This document shows, piece by piece, positions 17,778-27,665 of a stretch of DNA of 64,000 nt. The DNA is from Micromonospora coriariae (lineage in GTDB: Bacteria; Actinomycetota; Actinomycetes; Mycobacteriales; Micromonosporaceae), in contig NZ_LT607412.1 in the NCBI RefSeq assembly GCF_900091455.1, positions 6,510,001 to 6,574,000 on the forward strand, given 5' to 3'. The notes beneath the pieces were generated by a model, which did not search any database, was not told where the DNA came from, and saw nothing but the letters and a program-made list of their open reading frames with translations. How positions within the stretch are numbered: position 1 is the first letter of the stretch; every line of letters begins with the position of its first letter. Both the position numbers and the translations under genes were made by a program.

Positions 17778-19694
17778 CTACAGGGTGCGGGCCAGCCGGT
17801 CAGCGAGCGCCCGGGTGAACCGTGCCGGGTCGGCCAACTCGCCACCCTCGGCGAGCACCGCCAGCCCGTACAGCAGCTCGGCCGTCTCGGTCAGGGCTTC
17901 GGAGCCCCCGCTCTGCTCGTGGGCCTTGCGCAGCCCGGCAACCAGCGGGTGACCGGGATTGATCTCCAGGATCCGCTTCGCCGACGGAACCTCGTGCCCC
18001 ATCGCCCGGTACATCTTCTCCAGCGTCGGGGTGAGATCGTGCGCGTCGCCGACGACGCAGGCCGGTGAGGTGGTCAGCCGCGACGACAGGCGGACCTCCC
18101 GGACGCTGTCCGCAAGGGTGGTGCCGAGCCAGTCGAGTAGCGCGGCGAACTCCTGTCGCTGCTGCTCGCGCTCGGCCTCGGCCTGCTGCTTCTCGTCGTC
18201 GGTGTCCAGGTCGACCTCGCCCTTGGCGATGGACCGCAGCGGACGGCCGTCGTACTGGCCGACCCGCTCGACCCACACCTCGTCGACCGGGTCGGTGAGC
18301 AGCAGCACCTCGTGGCCCTTGGCCCGGAACGCCTCCAGGTGCGGGGAGTTCTCGATGGTGGCCCGGGAGTCGCCGGTGGCGTACCAGATGTCGCTCTGGC
18401 CGTCCTTCATCCGTGCCACGTAGCCGGCCAGGTCGGTGGGCTCGGCCGGGTCGTGGGTGGAGCCCACCGACAGGATCTCCAGCAGGGTGTCGCGGTTGTC
18501 GGTGTCGTCGATCAACCCCTCCTTGACCACCGCGCCGAACTCGGTCCAGAAGGTGCGGTAGCGCTCGGGGTGGTTGGCCTTGAGGCCCCGGACCGTGGCG
18601 AGGATCTTGCGGACCAGCCGACGGCGGACGATCTGGATCTGCCGGTCCTGTTGGAGGATCTCCCGGGAGATGTTCAGCGACAGGTCGTGCGCGTCGACCA
18701 CGCCCTTGACGAAGCGCAGGTAGGTGGGGACCAGCGCCTCGCAGTCGTCCATGATGAACACACGCTTGACGTAGAGCTGGACGCCCCGGCGGCCCTGCGG
18801 GGCGAACATGTCCAGCGGGGCGTGGCTGGGCAGGAACAGCAGCGCCTCGTACTCGAAGGTGCCTTCGCCCTTCATGTGCACGACCTCGAGCGGGTCGGCC
18901 CAGTCGTGGCTGACGTGCTTGTAGAACTCGTGGTACTCGGTGGCGTCGACCTCGTCGCGGGGCCGCGCCCAGAGCGCCTTCATCGAGTTGAGCGTCTGCA
19001 CCTCGCTGGTGGGTGCCGCGCCGTCGGCGCCCGGGCGCTCGACGCGCATCCGGATGGGCCACGCGATGAAGTCGGAGTATCGCTTGACGATCTCCCGGAT
19101 GGTCCACTCGGCGGTGTAGTCGTGCAGGTTGTCCTCGGTGTCGGCCGGCTTGAGGTGCAGGGTCACCGCGGTGCCCTGTGGTGCCTCTTCGACGGTCTCG
19201 ATCGAGTACGTGCCCTCGCCGGCGGACTCCCAACGGGTGCCGCCGGTCTCGCCGGCCTTTCGGGTCAGCAGGGTGACCCGGTCGGCGACCATGAACGCGG
19301 CGTAGAAGCCGACGCCGAACTGGCCGATCAGGTCCTGCGAGGCACGGGCGTCGGCGGACTCGCGCAGCTGGCGCAGCAGCTCGGCGGTGCCCGACTTGGC
19401 GATCGTGCCGATCAGCCCGACGACCTCGTCGCGGGTCATCCCGATGCCGTTGTCCCGCACGGTCAGGGTGCGGGCGTCCCGGTCGACCTCGATGGCGACG
19501 TGCAGGTCGTCGGTGTCGGCGACGAGGTCCTTGTCGACAAGCGTCGCCAGCCGCAGCTTGTCCAGCGCGTCGGACGCGTTCGAGATGAGTTCCCGCAGGA
19601 AGACGTCCTTGTTCGAATAGATCGAGTGGACGACCAACTGGAGGAGCTGACGCGCCTCGGCCTGGAACTCCAACGTCTCGGCCTGGTTGCTCAC
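17778..19694 (-). CDS. htpG: Molecular chaperone HtpG (Hsp90)
   Basis: A 638-residue bacterial Hsp90, cytoplasmic and ATP-dependent. The N-terminal GHKL ATPase domain shows ELISNASDALDKLRL, VRDNGIGMT and GQFGVGFYAAFMV. The middle and C-terminal dimerisation domains follow at normal length. The start is the GTG at 19692-19694, with GGGAG upstream. The leader contains TATCCT as a possible -10. No CIRCE or HAIR element was noticed. Confidence 0.95.
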   Translation of the reverse strand: MSNQAETLEFQAEARQLLQLVVHSIYSNKDVFLRELISNASDALDKLRLATLVDKDLVADTDDLHVAIEVDRDARTLTVRDNGIGMTRDEVVGLIGTIAKSGTAELLRQLRESADARASQDLIGQFGVGFYAAFMVADRVTLLTRKAGETGGTRWESAGEGTYSIETVEEAPQGTAVTLHLKPADTEDNLHDYTAEWTIREIVKRYSDFIAWPIRMRVERPGADGAAPTSEVQTLNSMKALWARPRDEVDATEYHEFYKHVSHDWADPLEVVHMKGEGTFEYEALLFLPSHAPLDMFAPQGRRGVQLYVKRVFIMDDCEALVPTYLRFVKGVVDAHDLSLNISREILQQDRQIQIVRRRLVRKILATVRGLKANHPERYRTFWTEFGAVVKEGLIDDTDNRDTLLEILSVGSTHDPAEPTDLAGYVARMKDGQSDIWYATGDSRATIENSPHLEAFRAKGHEVLLLTDPVDEVWVERVGQYDGRPLRSIAKGEVDLDTDDEKQQAEAEREQQRQEFAALLDWLGTTLADSVREVRLSSRLTTSPACVVGDAHDLTPTLEKMYRAMGHEVPSAKRILEINPGHPLVAGLRKAHEQSGGSEALTETAELLYGLAVLAEGGELADPARFTRALADRLARTL

Positions 19695-19809
19695 ACCGTC
19701 TCCCTTCTCGGCTCGTGCGGAGGTTCGCGGAAAGGATACGAGCCGTCACCGGTGGGGTCGTGCCCGCGTCCCGGTCGTATTCCCGATCCGGTGGCGCCGC
19801 TTCGTGAGT

Positions 19810-19847
19810 TAGCTGACTTTGCCTGCCAGAAGTCAGCTAGGTAACGT
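19810..19847 (+). promoter_or_regulatory. Promoter with palindromic operator for the SDR gene
   Basis: TTGCCT (19819-19824) and TAACGT (19842-19847) are separated by 17 bases and form a plausible vegetative promoter. A perfect inverted repeat, TAGCTGACTT (19810-19819) and AAGTCAGCTA (19830-19839), covers the -35 and spacer. That is where a repressor of the TetR or HxlR kind would sit. No regulator gene is adjacent. Confidence 0.6.
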
Positions 19848-19925
19848 CGGGGCCGGCAAGAACCGACCGAGCCCGACCACCCACCGTTCCGCCCGAGCAG
19901 CGGCGCGCGACCCCTGGAGCACCCC

Positions 19926-20624
19926 ATGAAGATCGCTGGAAGCACCGCCCTCGTCACCGGCGCCAACCGGGGCTTCGGCCGGCACCTGGCATCCGAACTC
20001 CTCTCCCGGGGCGCGACGGTGTACGCCGGCGCCCGCAACCCGGACAGCGTCGACCTGCCCGGCGTGACGCCGGTCCGGCTGAACATCACCGACCCCGCCT
20101 CGGTGGCCGCCGCCGCCGCGCTGGCCGGAGACGTCAACCTGCTGATCAACAACGCCGGCATCGACACCGGAACGAACCTGCTCGACGGCGACCTCGACCT
20201 GGTCCGGCTGGAACTGGAGACCCACTACCTCGGCACCCTGTCGATGGTCCGGGCGTTCGCTCCGATCATCGCGGGCAACGGCGGCGGGACGGTCCTCAAC
20301 GTGCTCTCCGCGCTGTCCTGGGTGACCTTCCCGAGCGTCGGGGCGTACGGCGCCGCGAAGGCGGCCGAGTGGTCGATGACCAACGCGCTGCGCGTCCAGC
20401 TCGCCGAGCGGGGGGTTCGGGTCGCCGGCCTGCACGTCGGTTACATGGACACCGACATGACCGCCGCGGTCACCGCGCCGAAGTCGGAGCCGGCGGCGAT
20501 CGCGCGGATCGGAGTGGACGGCATCGAGGCCGACGCGTACGAGATCGTGACCGACGAGACCAGCCGGCAGGTCCAGGCCGGGCTTGCCGGCGGCGTGGCC
20601 GCGCTCTACCCGCAGCTGCCCTGA
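19926..20624 (+). CDS. SDR family NAD(P)-dependent oxidoreductase
   Basis: A 232-residue classical short-chain dehydrogenase. The cofactor loop TGANRGFG (residues 11-18), the NNAG motif, a Ser in NVLSALSW and the catalytic YGAAK are all present. Cofactor and substrate cannot be decided; the Arg after the glycine-rich loop (GARNPD) leans toward NADP. A promoter with an overlapping inverted repeat lies about 80 bases upstream, so the gene is probably repressor-controlled. It ends at a strong convergent terminator. Confidence 0.88.
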   Translation: MKIAGSTALVTGANRGFGRHLASELLSRGATVYAGARNPDSVDLPGVTPVRLNITDPASVAAAAALAGDVNLLINNAGIDTGTNLLDGDLDLVRLELETHYLGTLSMVRAFAPIIAGNGGGTVLNVLSALSWVTFPSVGAYGAAKAAEWSMTNALRVQLAERGVRVAGLHVGYMDTDMTAAVTAPKSEPAAIARIGVDGIEADAYEIVTDETSRQVQAGLAGGVAALYPQLP

Positions 20625-20644
20625 GCTGCGACACCACGGCCGTG

Positions 20645-20680
20645 GACGGGCCGCCGCCGGGTCCCCGGCGGCGGCCCGTC
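20645..20680. terminator. Bidirectional hairpin terminator
   Basis: GACGGGCCGCCGCCGGG (20645-20661) and its perfect complement (20664-20680) lie between the convergent SDR gene and the secreted protein gene ending at 20727. Confidence 0.75.
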
Positions 20681-20726
20681 CTCGGTACGCGGTCAGCTCC
20701 GTCCGCGTACCCGCCTCAGCTACCGG

Positions 20727-21233
20727 TCAGCAACCGCCACAGCTGTAGAAGAGGATGTCCCAGTGACTGCCCTCCTTGGTGTAGAGGTTGCCGGAGGGGG
20801 CCCGGTACTGGTAGCCGAAGCCGGCGATGTAGCCGACGTAGGTGTAGTTCGCGGAGATGTAGTTCTGGATGCAGGTGCTCAGCGCGATGTCGAGCTTGTA
20901 GCCATTCCAGTGGCTGTACGTCCCGCCGGCATGCCCGACCTCGGTACCGGCGGTGATGGTCACCGCGCAGCCGCTGGCCCGCTTGAAGGTGATGATCCCG
21001 CTGATCGTCGCCTGCCGGACACCGTCGAACGAGGTGCAGGTGGCGACGTTGCGGTTGCTGCAGTTGCCGCTGGAGGTCCAGGAGACGTTGGCGGCGCGCA
21101 GCTGCGAGGTGGCGCTGGAGTGGCTGATGGCGAAGGCCGGGGCGGCGAGACCGAGCGCGGCGCCGACCGTGGCGACTGTGGCCACCAGCAGTGTGAGCAC
21201 GCGGCGGCGCAGGGTGGATCGGGTGGAAGACAT
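20727..21233 (-). CDS. Secreted protein, possible M15-like peptidase
   Basis: A 168-residue exported protein with a signal peptide (residues 1-36, AFA cleavage). The mature part has HAGGTYSHWNGYKLDIAL, which fits the SxHxxGxxxD zinc-ligand pattern of M15 (VanY/VanX-type) peptidases, and GSHWDILFY near the end, where the last zinc histidine would be expected. Several cysteines (CSNRNVATC, CAV, CIQ, CGGC) suggest disulphides. The assignment to M15 is an inference from this motif pair only. GGGAG precedes the ATG at 21233. It lies downstream of the M28 protease on the same strand. Confidence 0.7.
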   Translation of the reverse strand: MSSTRSTLRRRVLTLLVATVATVGAALGLAAPAFAISHSSATSQLRAANVSWTSSGNCSNRNVATCTSFDGVRQATISGIITFKRASGCAVTITAGTEVGHAGGTYSHWNGYKLDIALSTCIQNYISANYTYVGYIAGFGYQYRAPSGNLYTKEGSHWDILFYSCGGC

Positions 21234-21324
21234 GGCACTCCCGTTCGCGTCAGGGGTGGAATTTTTGCGAACCAGGGGCCGGCCTTGAAGGATTTCTACC
21301 AGAGATAGACGGGCATGACTAGAT

Positions 21325-21358
21325 GCCGGGTGGAGGCGGTCGCCCGGCTCCACCCGGC
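21325..21358 (-). terminator. Hairpin terminator after the M28 peptidase gene
   Basis: GCCGGGTGGAG (21325-21335) pairs perfectly with CTCCACCCGGC (21348-21358), a few bases beyond the stop codon at 21367 on the minus strand. Confidence 0.65.
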
Positions 21359-21366
21359 GACCCACG

Positions 21367-23124
21367 TCAGCTCGCCTGCAGCGTCACGTCGTCGATCACG
21401 AAGCTGGTCTGCAACGAGGAGTCCTCGGTACCGGTGAACCTCAGCGTCACCGTCTGCCCGGCGTACGCGGCGACGTTGAAGGTGCGCTGGGCGTAGCCGG
21501 CGGCGGCGTTGAGGTTCGAGTACGTCGCCAGCGCGGCCGAGCCCACCTGCACCGTGAGCCTGTCGTACGCCGTCGAGGCGGTGGTCTCGGCGGTGTCGAT
21601 GTGCAGCCAGAACGACAGCGTGTAGCTGGCGCAGCCGGCCGGCACGGTCACCGACTGGGACAGGGTGTCGGTGTGGGTGCTGCCGTACCCGTCGAGCCAC
21701 GCCTTGTACGACCCGGTCCGCGCCGGCTGACCGCTGGAGCTGGTGATCACGCCGGAGGACGCCGTCCACGGCGTGCTGCCGCTCTCGAAGCCACCGTTGC
21801 CGATCACCTGGCCGCCGGCGCAGCCTCCGGCGCCGGTCACCGTGAGCGTGAGGCTGGCGCTGCGGGTGACCGAGCCGGTGCCGGTGACCGTGATGGTGAA
21901 GGTGCCGGTCGCCGCGCCGGCCGACGCGGTCAGGGTCATCGTGGCCGAGCCCCCCGAGGTCACCGAGGACGGGCTGAACGAGACGCTCACCCCGGTGGGC
22001 GCGCCGGAGGCGGAGAGGCTGACCGACTGCGCCGAGCCGGCGGTGGTGGCGGTGACGACCGTGGCGGTGGTGCTGGCACCCCGCGCGACCGAGCGCGCGG
22101 TGGGGTTGACGGCCACGGAGAAGTCGTTTGTCGGGGTGCCGCCGCCCACGGCGAGCTGCCACAGCGCGTACGCGACGCCGTCCGCGGCCCGGTTCAGCAC
22201 TGTGGCGCTGACGTTGGCGGTGGTGTCGCAGGCCCGGTGGTAGCAGGTGTCGTAGGCGGAGTTGGCGGTGCCGCCCCACTTGGCCGCCTGGGCGCTGGTC
22301 TTGCGGGCGCTGGCGCCCGCGGCGTAGCCGGAGGTGGGGATGCCGGCCTGCTGGAAGTAGTAGTCGTCGGAGCGGCCCTGACCCTCGACGTTCTCCTCGG
22401 GTTGCAGGCCCAACGAGTCCCAGTACGCCTTCAGCGGCGCCGCAGTGGTGGAGGTGACCCGGTTGATGAAGTAGCCACCGTTGGTCGAGCCGACCATGTC
22501 GAAGTTGTAGTACCCCTTGATGTAGCCGCGCTGGGTGGCGTTGAGCGAGTTGACGTAGAAGCGGGAGCCGTTGAGCCCCTGCTCCTCGTCGGTCCACCAG
22601 GCGAACCGGACCCGCTTGGTCATGGTCGGGCTCTGCGCCGCCAGGACCAGCGCGTTCTCCAGCAGGGTCGCCGAACCGGTGGCGTTGTCGTTGATGCCCG
22701 GGCCGGCCGAGACTCCGTCGAGGTGGGCGCCGAACATGACCACCTGGTCGGCCGGACCGCCGGGCCACTCCGCGATCAGGTTGTTCGAGGGGTACGTGCA
22801 GCTTGAGCAGTACTGCTCGCTGACCGTGTAGCCGGCCGCCTGGAGCCTGGTCTTGACGTAGGTGAGCGAGGCGGTGTAGCCGGCCGAGCCGGCCCGTCGG
22901 TTGCCGCCGTTGCTGCTGGCGATGGAGTTGAACTGGGTCAGGTGCGCCTGGACGTTGCTGACGGAGATGTCCGGCGCCGCCAGGACGGCGGCGGGTGCGG
23001 CGATCGGCCGGGCCACTGCCGTTCCGGCGATGGGTGACGCGGTCACCGGCTGGGCGGCCAGCGTCACCGTCATCCCGGTGAACACGGCGAGCGCGATGCC
23101 CGCGCTCAGCGTTCTGCCTCTCAT
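21367..23124 (-). CDS. Secreted M28 family aminopeptidase with C-terminal beta-sandwich domains
   Basis: A 585-residue exported zinc aminopeptidase. A signal peptide (about residues 1-30) is followed by the M28 catalytic domain, with ligand regions [37 protein letters not shown] and a late CYHRACD. After about residue 335 come an Ig-like repeat domain ([14 protein letters not shown] onward) and a jelly-roll domain ([12 protein letters not shown] onward), both typical of secreted actinobacterial proteases. The ATG at 23124 follows GAGGAG. The leader has an AT-rich promoter with TTGATA. Confidence 0.9.
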   Translation of the reverse strand: MRGRTLSAGIALAVFTGMTVTLAAQPVTASPIAGTAVARPIAAPAAVLAAPDISVSNVQAHLTQFNSIASSNGGNRRAGSAGYTASLTYVKTRLQAAGYTVSEQYCSSCTYPSNNLIAEWPGGPADQVVMFGAHLDGVSAGPGINDNATGSATLLENALVLAAQSPTMTKRVRFAWWTDEEQGLNGSRFYVNSLNATQRGYIKGYYNFDMVGSTNGGYFINRVTSTTAAPLKAYWDSLGLQPEENVEGQGRSDDYYFQQAGIPTSGYAAGASARKTSAQAAKWGGTANSAYDTCYHRACDTTANVSATVLNRAADGVAYALWQLAVGGGTPTNDFSVAVNPTARSVARGASTTATVVTATTAGSAQSVSLSASGAPTGVSVSFSPSSVTSGGSATMTLTASAGAATGTFTITVTGTGSVTRSASLTLTVTGAGGCAGGQVIGNGGFESGSTPWTASSGVITSSSGQPARTGSYKAWLDGYGSTHTDTLSQSVTVPAGCASYTLSFWLHIDTAETTASTAYDRLTVQVGSAALATYSNLNAAAGYAQRTFNVAAYAGQTVTLRFTGTEDSSLQTSFVIDDVTLQAS

Positions 23125-23444
23125 GGGGGCTCCTCGGGGGTTGGAGAGATAACCGAGACACTTACAGATATCAATGTCTGGGGCATCGGTCGTTCGTCCG
23201 GAACGCCCACCGGTTCGGTGGCCGCCGCCTCGCTGCCCAGCGAGTCGCTCACACCGGCACGACGGGGGCGCAAGGGTACGTTTCGCCGTCGCCGCCCCGT
23301 ACGCCGAGCGCACCGCGACCCGGGCGGGCGGCATCGGCGGGTGCCGGCGTCGGCACAGGTGAGTGAAGGTGCCAGGATGGGTAGGTAACGCCAGCAGGGG
23401 TCGTCGGGCCCGGAACGGGGGCTTGCGATGGAGCCGGGTCGAGC
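23125..23444. other. Intergenic region between divergent protease and kinase genes
   Basis: About 320 bases. The left 60 bases hold the protease leader and an AT-rich promoter candidate on the minus strand (TTGATA near 23171-23176 with TTATC about 18 bases further). The rest is GC-rich, and neither a gene nor a clear promoter for the kinase was seen. Confidence 0.4.
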
Positions 23445-26237
23445 GTGAGACGACCCAGCACGGACCTGTTCACCGACGGCGGTGACACCGGGCGGTTGAT
23501 GGCGGAACTCGACTGGACCGCCACCCCGCTCGGCCCGGTGACCGGCTGGCCGCAGAGCCTGCGGGCAGCGGTGCGGATGGTGCTCAGCTCCCGCTACCCC
23601 ATGCTGCTGCTGTGGGGTGACAACTTCTCCCAGCTCTACAACGACGCCTACTCCGCGCTGATCGGCGACAAGCACCCGGCCGCGCTCGGCGCTGACGTGC
23701 GGGTGACCCTCGCCGAGGGCTGGGACGTGCTCGCCCCGCTGATCCAGCAGGCCATGGCGACCGGGGTGGCCAGCTGGGTGCCCGCCCTGCAACTGCTGCT
23801 GGAGCGGGCCGGCTACCGCGAGGAGGCGTACTTCAGCGTCTCGCACGCCCCGGCCCGCGATGACGAGGGCCGCACCGTCGGCGTACTGACCGTGTGCAGC
23901 GAGGTCACCCAGCAGGTGGTCGGCGAACGGCGGCTACGACTGCTGCGTGATCTGGCCGTACGCGGCGACGGGCGCACCGTCGACGTGGACGCCACCGGCG
24001 CCCGGTTGATCGACGCCATCGACGTCCACCCGCTGGACGTGCCGTTCGCCGCGATCTACCTGCGCGACGGCACGGTGCTGCGCCGGGTCGCCTGGGCCGG
24101 CGGCGACCCGGGTGACGCCACCGTGGCGGGGGCGCTGCCGGAGGCCACCGAACTGACCGACCCGAGCAGGGCCGCCCGCGCCTGGGGTCTGCCGGCCGCC
24201 GCCGAGGGCCGACCCACCGAGGTGACCGGCGTCGCCGATTGGCTGCCACTGCCGGCCGGCCCGTGGAAGGACCCTGTCGACACCGCGCTGGCGCTGCCGC
24301 TGCCCTCGGCCGCCGCGGACCAGCCGCTCGGCGTCCTGCTGGTCGGGGTCAGCCCCAGCCGGGGGCTGGACGAGGCGTACCGCTCCTTCTACCACCTACT
24401 GGCCCAGCAGGTCTCGGTGGCGCTGCGCAACGCGCGGGCGTACGAGGAGGAGCGGCGCCGGGCCGAGGCGCTGGCCGAACTGGACCGGGTGAAGACCGGC
24501 TTCTTCACCAACGTCAGCCACGAGTTCCGCACCCCCCTCACCCTCATGCTCGGTCCGTTGGCCGACGCGCTCACCGACGCCACCGCGCCACTGGCACCGG
24601 TGCAGCGGGAGCGGGTGGAGACCGCTTGGCGCAACGCCACCCGCCTGCTGACCCTGGTCAACAGCCTGCTCACCTTCTCCAGCCTGGAGGCGGGACAGGC
24701 CCGCAGCGATGCGCACGTGGTCGATCTCGCCGCCCTCACCGCCGAGCTGGCCGGCGTCTTCCGGGCCGCCATCGAGCGGGCCGGTCTGACCCTGGAGGTC
24801 GACTGCCCGCCGCTGCCCCGGCCGGTCACGGTGGACCCGGTCAACTGGGAACGCATCGTCACAAACCTGCTGTCCAACGCCCTGAAGTACACGTTCATCG
24901 GCCGGATCCGGGTCAGCCTGGAGGCCGACGAGGAGGAGGTGCGGCTCACCATCACGGACACCGGCATCGGCATCGCCGAGCAGGAGCTGCCGAAGCTCTT
25001 CGAACGCTTCCACCGGGTGCAGGGCGCCCTCTCGCGCAGTCACGAGGGCACCGGCATCGGCCTGGCCCTGGTGCACGAGCTGGCCCGCCTCGAGGGTGGC
25101 GAGGTCCGGGTGAGCAGCCGGGTCGGCGCCGGCAGCACCTTCACCGTGGCGCTGCCGTGGTCGGCGGCGCGCCGCGTGGCGACCGGAGCACCGCCCGACG
25201 GGCGGGGCGACGCGGCCCGTGCCGCCGTCCAGGAGGCGGTGACCTGGCTGGCCGACCCGGGCGGTGGCGTCGCGGAGCCCGGTCCGGCGTCCGGTTCCGC
25301 AGGGGACGAGCTGACCGGGGCGCGGATCCTGGTGGCCGACGACAACAGCGACATGCGGGCGTACCTGAGCCGGCTGCTCACCGGGCAGGGCTGGCGGGTG
25401 CGGACCGTCACCGACGGCCGGCAGGCCCTCGACGCGGTCCACCGCGATCCACCGGACCTGCTCCTCACCGACGTGATGATGCCGGTGCTGGACGGCTTCG
25501 AGCTGGTCCGCCGGCTCCGCGCGGACCCGGCGGCCCGGGCGTTGCCGGTGCTGGTGCTCTCCGCCCGCGCCGGTGGGGACGCCAGCGTGGCGGGCCTGAG
25601 CCTGGGCGCCGACGACTACCTGGTGAAGCCGTTCGCCGCAGCCGAGCTGATCGCGCGGATCCGCGCCGTCATCCGCCGGTCCCGCGCCAGCGCGGCACCC
25701 CGGTCCGACGCGGCGCAGGCCTGGTCCGACGACATCCCACCGGCATTCGACGCCACCCCGGCGGCGGCGCGACCGGCCATGGCCACCACCGTCGCGCCGG
25801 CTCCGACGGCCGTGGAGCCGACCTCGCCCGGCCCCGCCACGGCCAGCGACGGACCGGCCGGCGATGCCGTCGACGTCGGATGGACGTACCCCTCCGCGCC
25901 CACGTCGGCGGCGGCGATGCGTCGCGACGTCCGGCTGGCGCTGAGCGGCCTGCACGTCGATCCGGACGTGCGGGAGGACCTGCTGCTCGCCGCGTCCGAG
26001 GCGGTGAACAACGCCGTCGAGCACGCCCAGCGACCCAGCCGTCCGGAGGTGCGGGTCCGGCTCCAGGCTGGCGGTGGCCTGGTCCGGATCTCGGTGCGCG
26101 ACTTCGGCACCTGGCGGGACCGCCGGCCGGCGATGGACCGGGGACGGGGTGCGCTGCTGATGAACGCCTACGGCGACGTGCGGCTGGTCTCCACCAGCGA
26201 GGGGACGACGGTGACCATCGAGGGTCGGCTGGCCTGA
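23445..26237 (+). CDS. Hybrid sensor histidine kinase/response regulator with a second C-terminal ATPase domain
   Basis: A 930-residue cytoplasmic signalling protein with no transmembrane helix. Domains in order: a PAS-like region (about 20-160), a GAF-like region (160-340), the HisKA dimerisation domain with [11 protein letters not shown] (His near 360), an HATPase_c with [18 protein letters not shown] and GTGIGLAL, a receiver with [13 protein letters not shown] (Asp near 675) and YLVKPF, and a final RsbW-like ATPase domain (about 825-930) with [13 protein letters not shown]. The last module resembles anti-sigma-factor kinases, so the protein may feed into sigma-factor partner switching. The GTG start lacks a strong ribosome site. 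Confidence 0.85.
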   Translation: MRRPSTDLFTDGGDTGRLMAELDWTATPLGPVTGWPQSLRAAVRMVLSSRYPMLLLWGDNFSQLYNDAYSALIGDKHPAALGADVRVTLAEGWDVLAPLIQQAMATGVASWVPALQLLLERAGYREEAYFSVSHAPARDDEGRTVGVLTVCSEVTQQVVGERRLRLLRDLAVRGDGRTVDVDATGARLIDAIDVHPLDVPFAAIYLRDGTVLRRVAWAGGDPGDATVAGALPEATELTDPSRAARAWGLPAAAEGRPTEVTGVADWLPLPAGPWKDPVDTALALPLPSAAADQPLGVLLVGVSPSRGLDEAYRSFYHLLAQQVSVALRNARAYEEERRRAEALAELDRVKTGFFTNVSHEFRTPLTLMLGPLADALTDATAPLAPVQRERVETAWRNATRLLTLVNSLLTFSSLEAGQARSDAHVVDLAALTAELAGVFRAAIERAGLTLEVDCPPLPRPVTVDPVNWERIVTNLLSNALKYTFIGRIRVSLEADEEEVRLTITDTGIGIAEQELPKLFERFHRVQGALSRSHEGTGIGLALVHELARLEGGEVRVSSRVGAGSTFTVALPWSAARRVATGAPPDGRGDAARAAVQEAVTWLADPGGGVAEPGPASGSAGDELTGARILVADDNSDMRAYLSRLLTGQGWRVRTVTDGRQALDAVHRDPPDLLLTDVMMPVLDGFELVRRLRADPAARALPVLVLSARAGGDASVAGLSLGADDYLVKPFAAAELIARIRAVIRRSRASAAPRSDAAQAWSDDIPPAFDATPAAARPAMATTVAPAPTAVEPTSPGPATASDGPAGDAVDVGWTYPSAPTSAAAMRRDVRLALSGLHVDPDVREDLLLAASEAVNNAVEHAQRPSRPEVRVRLQAGGGLVRISVRDFGTWRDRRPAMDRGRGALLMNAYGDVRLVSTSEGTTVTIEGRLA

Positions 26238-26265
26238 GCCGGCCTTGCGCGCGACGACCAGCGCG

Positions 26266-27027
26266 TCACAGCCGATGGTTGCCGGCGTCGCGGGCGACGA
26301 TGCCGTCCAGCCGATCGCCCGGCGCCAGTTCGGCGGGGTCGAACCAGAAGATCACCACCTGCTTGTCGGCGCTCCACCGGGTCAGCCGGGCAGTGACCTG
26401 CCGGCCGTCCACCGTGCCGGTGATCCGCTGCGCCGGTCCGACGAAGTAGCCGAACGTGGGCACCGGCGCGGCCGCTCCCCCGCTGTCGTAGCCGATCTGG
26501 TGGAACCCGGGGCTGCGGTCCGCCCCCTCGACGTCGTTGACCAGCAGATCCGTGGTCAGTGTGCCGTCCGGGGCGCGGCGTCCGGCGGCCAACCCGATCT
26601 TCACCCGGGGCTGGCCGGGCACCGACACCTGAACGACGTAGTACACCCGCTGGTCGCCACCGTGCCGAATCCCGCTGTCGACGACCTGGCCCAGTGGCGA
26701 GGGCGGCGGCTCCCCACGGCCCACAGTGGTCGCCGGCGTGGGTCCGGGGCCACCCGGCGGCGTCGGAGAGACGCCGACCGGCGGCGTGGGGGCGACCGCG
26801 ACCTGCGGCGGCCGCTCGACCGTACGCGGATCGCCCGGTAGCGCGCCGACCACCACCGCGACGACGGCGGCGACCAGCGCGGCCGCCAGCGTCGTCGCCC
26901 CGGCTCCGGCGACCCGGCGGCGAATCCGCAACCGCCGCCCGTCACGCATGACGGCCGCCAGGTCGAGGGTGGCCTCGGGACGCTCGGTGGCCCGCATGGC
27001 GTGGCGGAGCCGGTCCAGCTCGCTCAT
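26266..27027 (-). CDS. Probable anti-sigma factor, single-pass membrane protein
   Basis: A 253-residue protein whose short cytoplasmic N-terminus (residues 1-38, MSELDRLRHAMRATERPEAT) is followed by a transmembrane helix at about 40-63, a proline/threonine-rich linker and an extracytoplasmic domain. Its ATG overlaps the stop codon of the ECF sigma gene by four bases (ATGA), with AGGAGG upstream, so the two are produced together. Location and topology fit an anti-sigma or sigma-signal protein of SigE-family operons; no zinc-binding HxxxCxxC motif is present. The outer domain is unrecognised. Confidence 0.75.
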   Translation of the reverse strand: MSELDRLRHAMRATERPEATLDLAAVMRDGRRLRIRRRVAGAGATTLAAALVAAVVAVVVGALPGDPRTVERPPQVAVAPTPPVGVSPTPPGGPGPTPATTVGRGEPPPSPLGQVVDSGIRHGGDQRVYYVVQVSVPGQPRVKIGLAAGRRAPDGTLTTDLLVNDVEGADRSPGFHQIGYDSGGAAAPVPTFGYFVGPAQRITGTVDGRQVTARLTRWSADKQVVIFWFDPAELAPGDRLDGIVARDAGNHRL

Positions 27028-27527
27028 CGGCACGCCTCCTGACTGTCGAACGCGCTCGGTCCGGCCGCGCGCAGCTTCTCCAGCGCCCGAGAACTGGTGC
27101 TCTTGACCGTGCCCACCGAGATGGCGAGTTCCCGGGCCACCTGCGCCTCCGGGAGATCGAAGTAGTAGCGCAGCACGACGATGGCGCGCTCGCGTGGGCT
27201 GAGCGCGCCGAGGATCGCGGTCAACCAGCGCCGGGTGGCCACCTCGTCGGCCACGTCGGCCCGCCGTTGTTCCGGGACCTCCTCGGTCGGATACTCCCGG
27301 ATCGGGCGCCGCCACCCGTCCACCAGATGGTTGACCAGGATGCGGCGGGCGTAGCCGTACGCGTCGTCGTCGCGGATCCGGGACCAGGACGCGTAGGTGC
27401 GGGCCAGGGCGGTCTGCGCGGCATCCTCGGCCTGGTGATGATCCCCGGTCAGCAGGAACGCGGCGTGCACCAGCCGCGCGGACGCCGCCCGCGCGAACTC
27501 GACGAACTCCTCGTCACCCCGCGCCAC
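27024..27527 (-). CDS. SigE family ECF RNA polymerase sigma factor
   Basis: A 167-residue extracytoplasmic-function sigma factor of the actinobacterial SigE subfamily. Region 2 is seen in RLVHAAFLLTGDHHQAEDAAQ and the following YARRILVNHLVDGWRR. Region 4 is seen in LSPRERAIVVLRYYFDLPEAQ and SVGTVKSTSSRALEKLR. The GTG at 27527 has GGGAGGG six bases upstream. It is translationally coupled to the membrane protein downstream, its likely regulator. An inverted repeat lies in the divergent promoter region shared with the DUF3152 gene. Confidence 0.88.
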   Translation of the reverse strand: MARGDEEFVEFARAASARLVHAAFLLTGDHHQAEDAAQTALARTYASWSRIRDDDAYGYARRILVNHLVDGWRRPIREYPTEEVPEQRRADVADEVATRRWLTAILGALSPRERAIVVLRYYFDLPEAQVARELAISVGTVKSTSSRALEKLRAAGPSAFDSQEACR

Positions 27528-27575
27528 GCCGAACCCTCCCCCGTGCCACACCGTTACGGACGGGCGAGGACCACG

Positions 27576-27605
27576 AAAGGTTGAGTCTTCTTGAGATCAA
27601 CTTTT
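27576..27605. promoter_or_regulatory. Imperfect inverted repeat between sigma factor and DUF3152 genes
   Basis: AAAGGTTGA (27576-27584) and TCAACTTTT (27597-27605) are inverted copies with one mismatch and a 12-base spacer. They lie in the 138-base gap between divergent genes and could bind a shared regulator or contain sigma-specific promoter elements. Confidence 0.35.
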
Positions 27606-27665
27606 CGGCGGCGTCACCCGTCTCCTCCCCTGCGGCGCCGCAGACCGGCGCGCGAGGGGAGAGAG

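Noticed and set aside
18312..19844. Long open frames antisense to htpG, and similar frames opposite many other genes
   Set aside because: High third-position GC leaves long open frames on the opposite strand; these have no recognisable domains, starts or ribosome sites.
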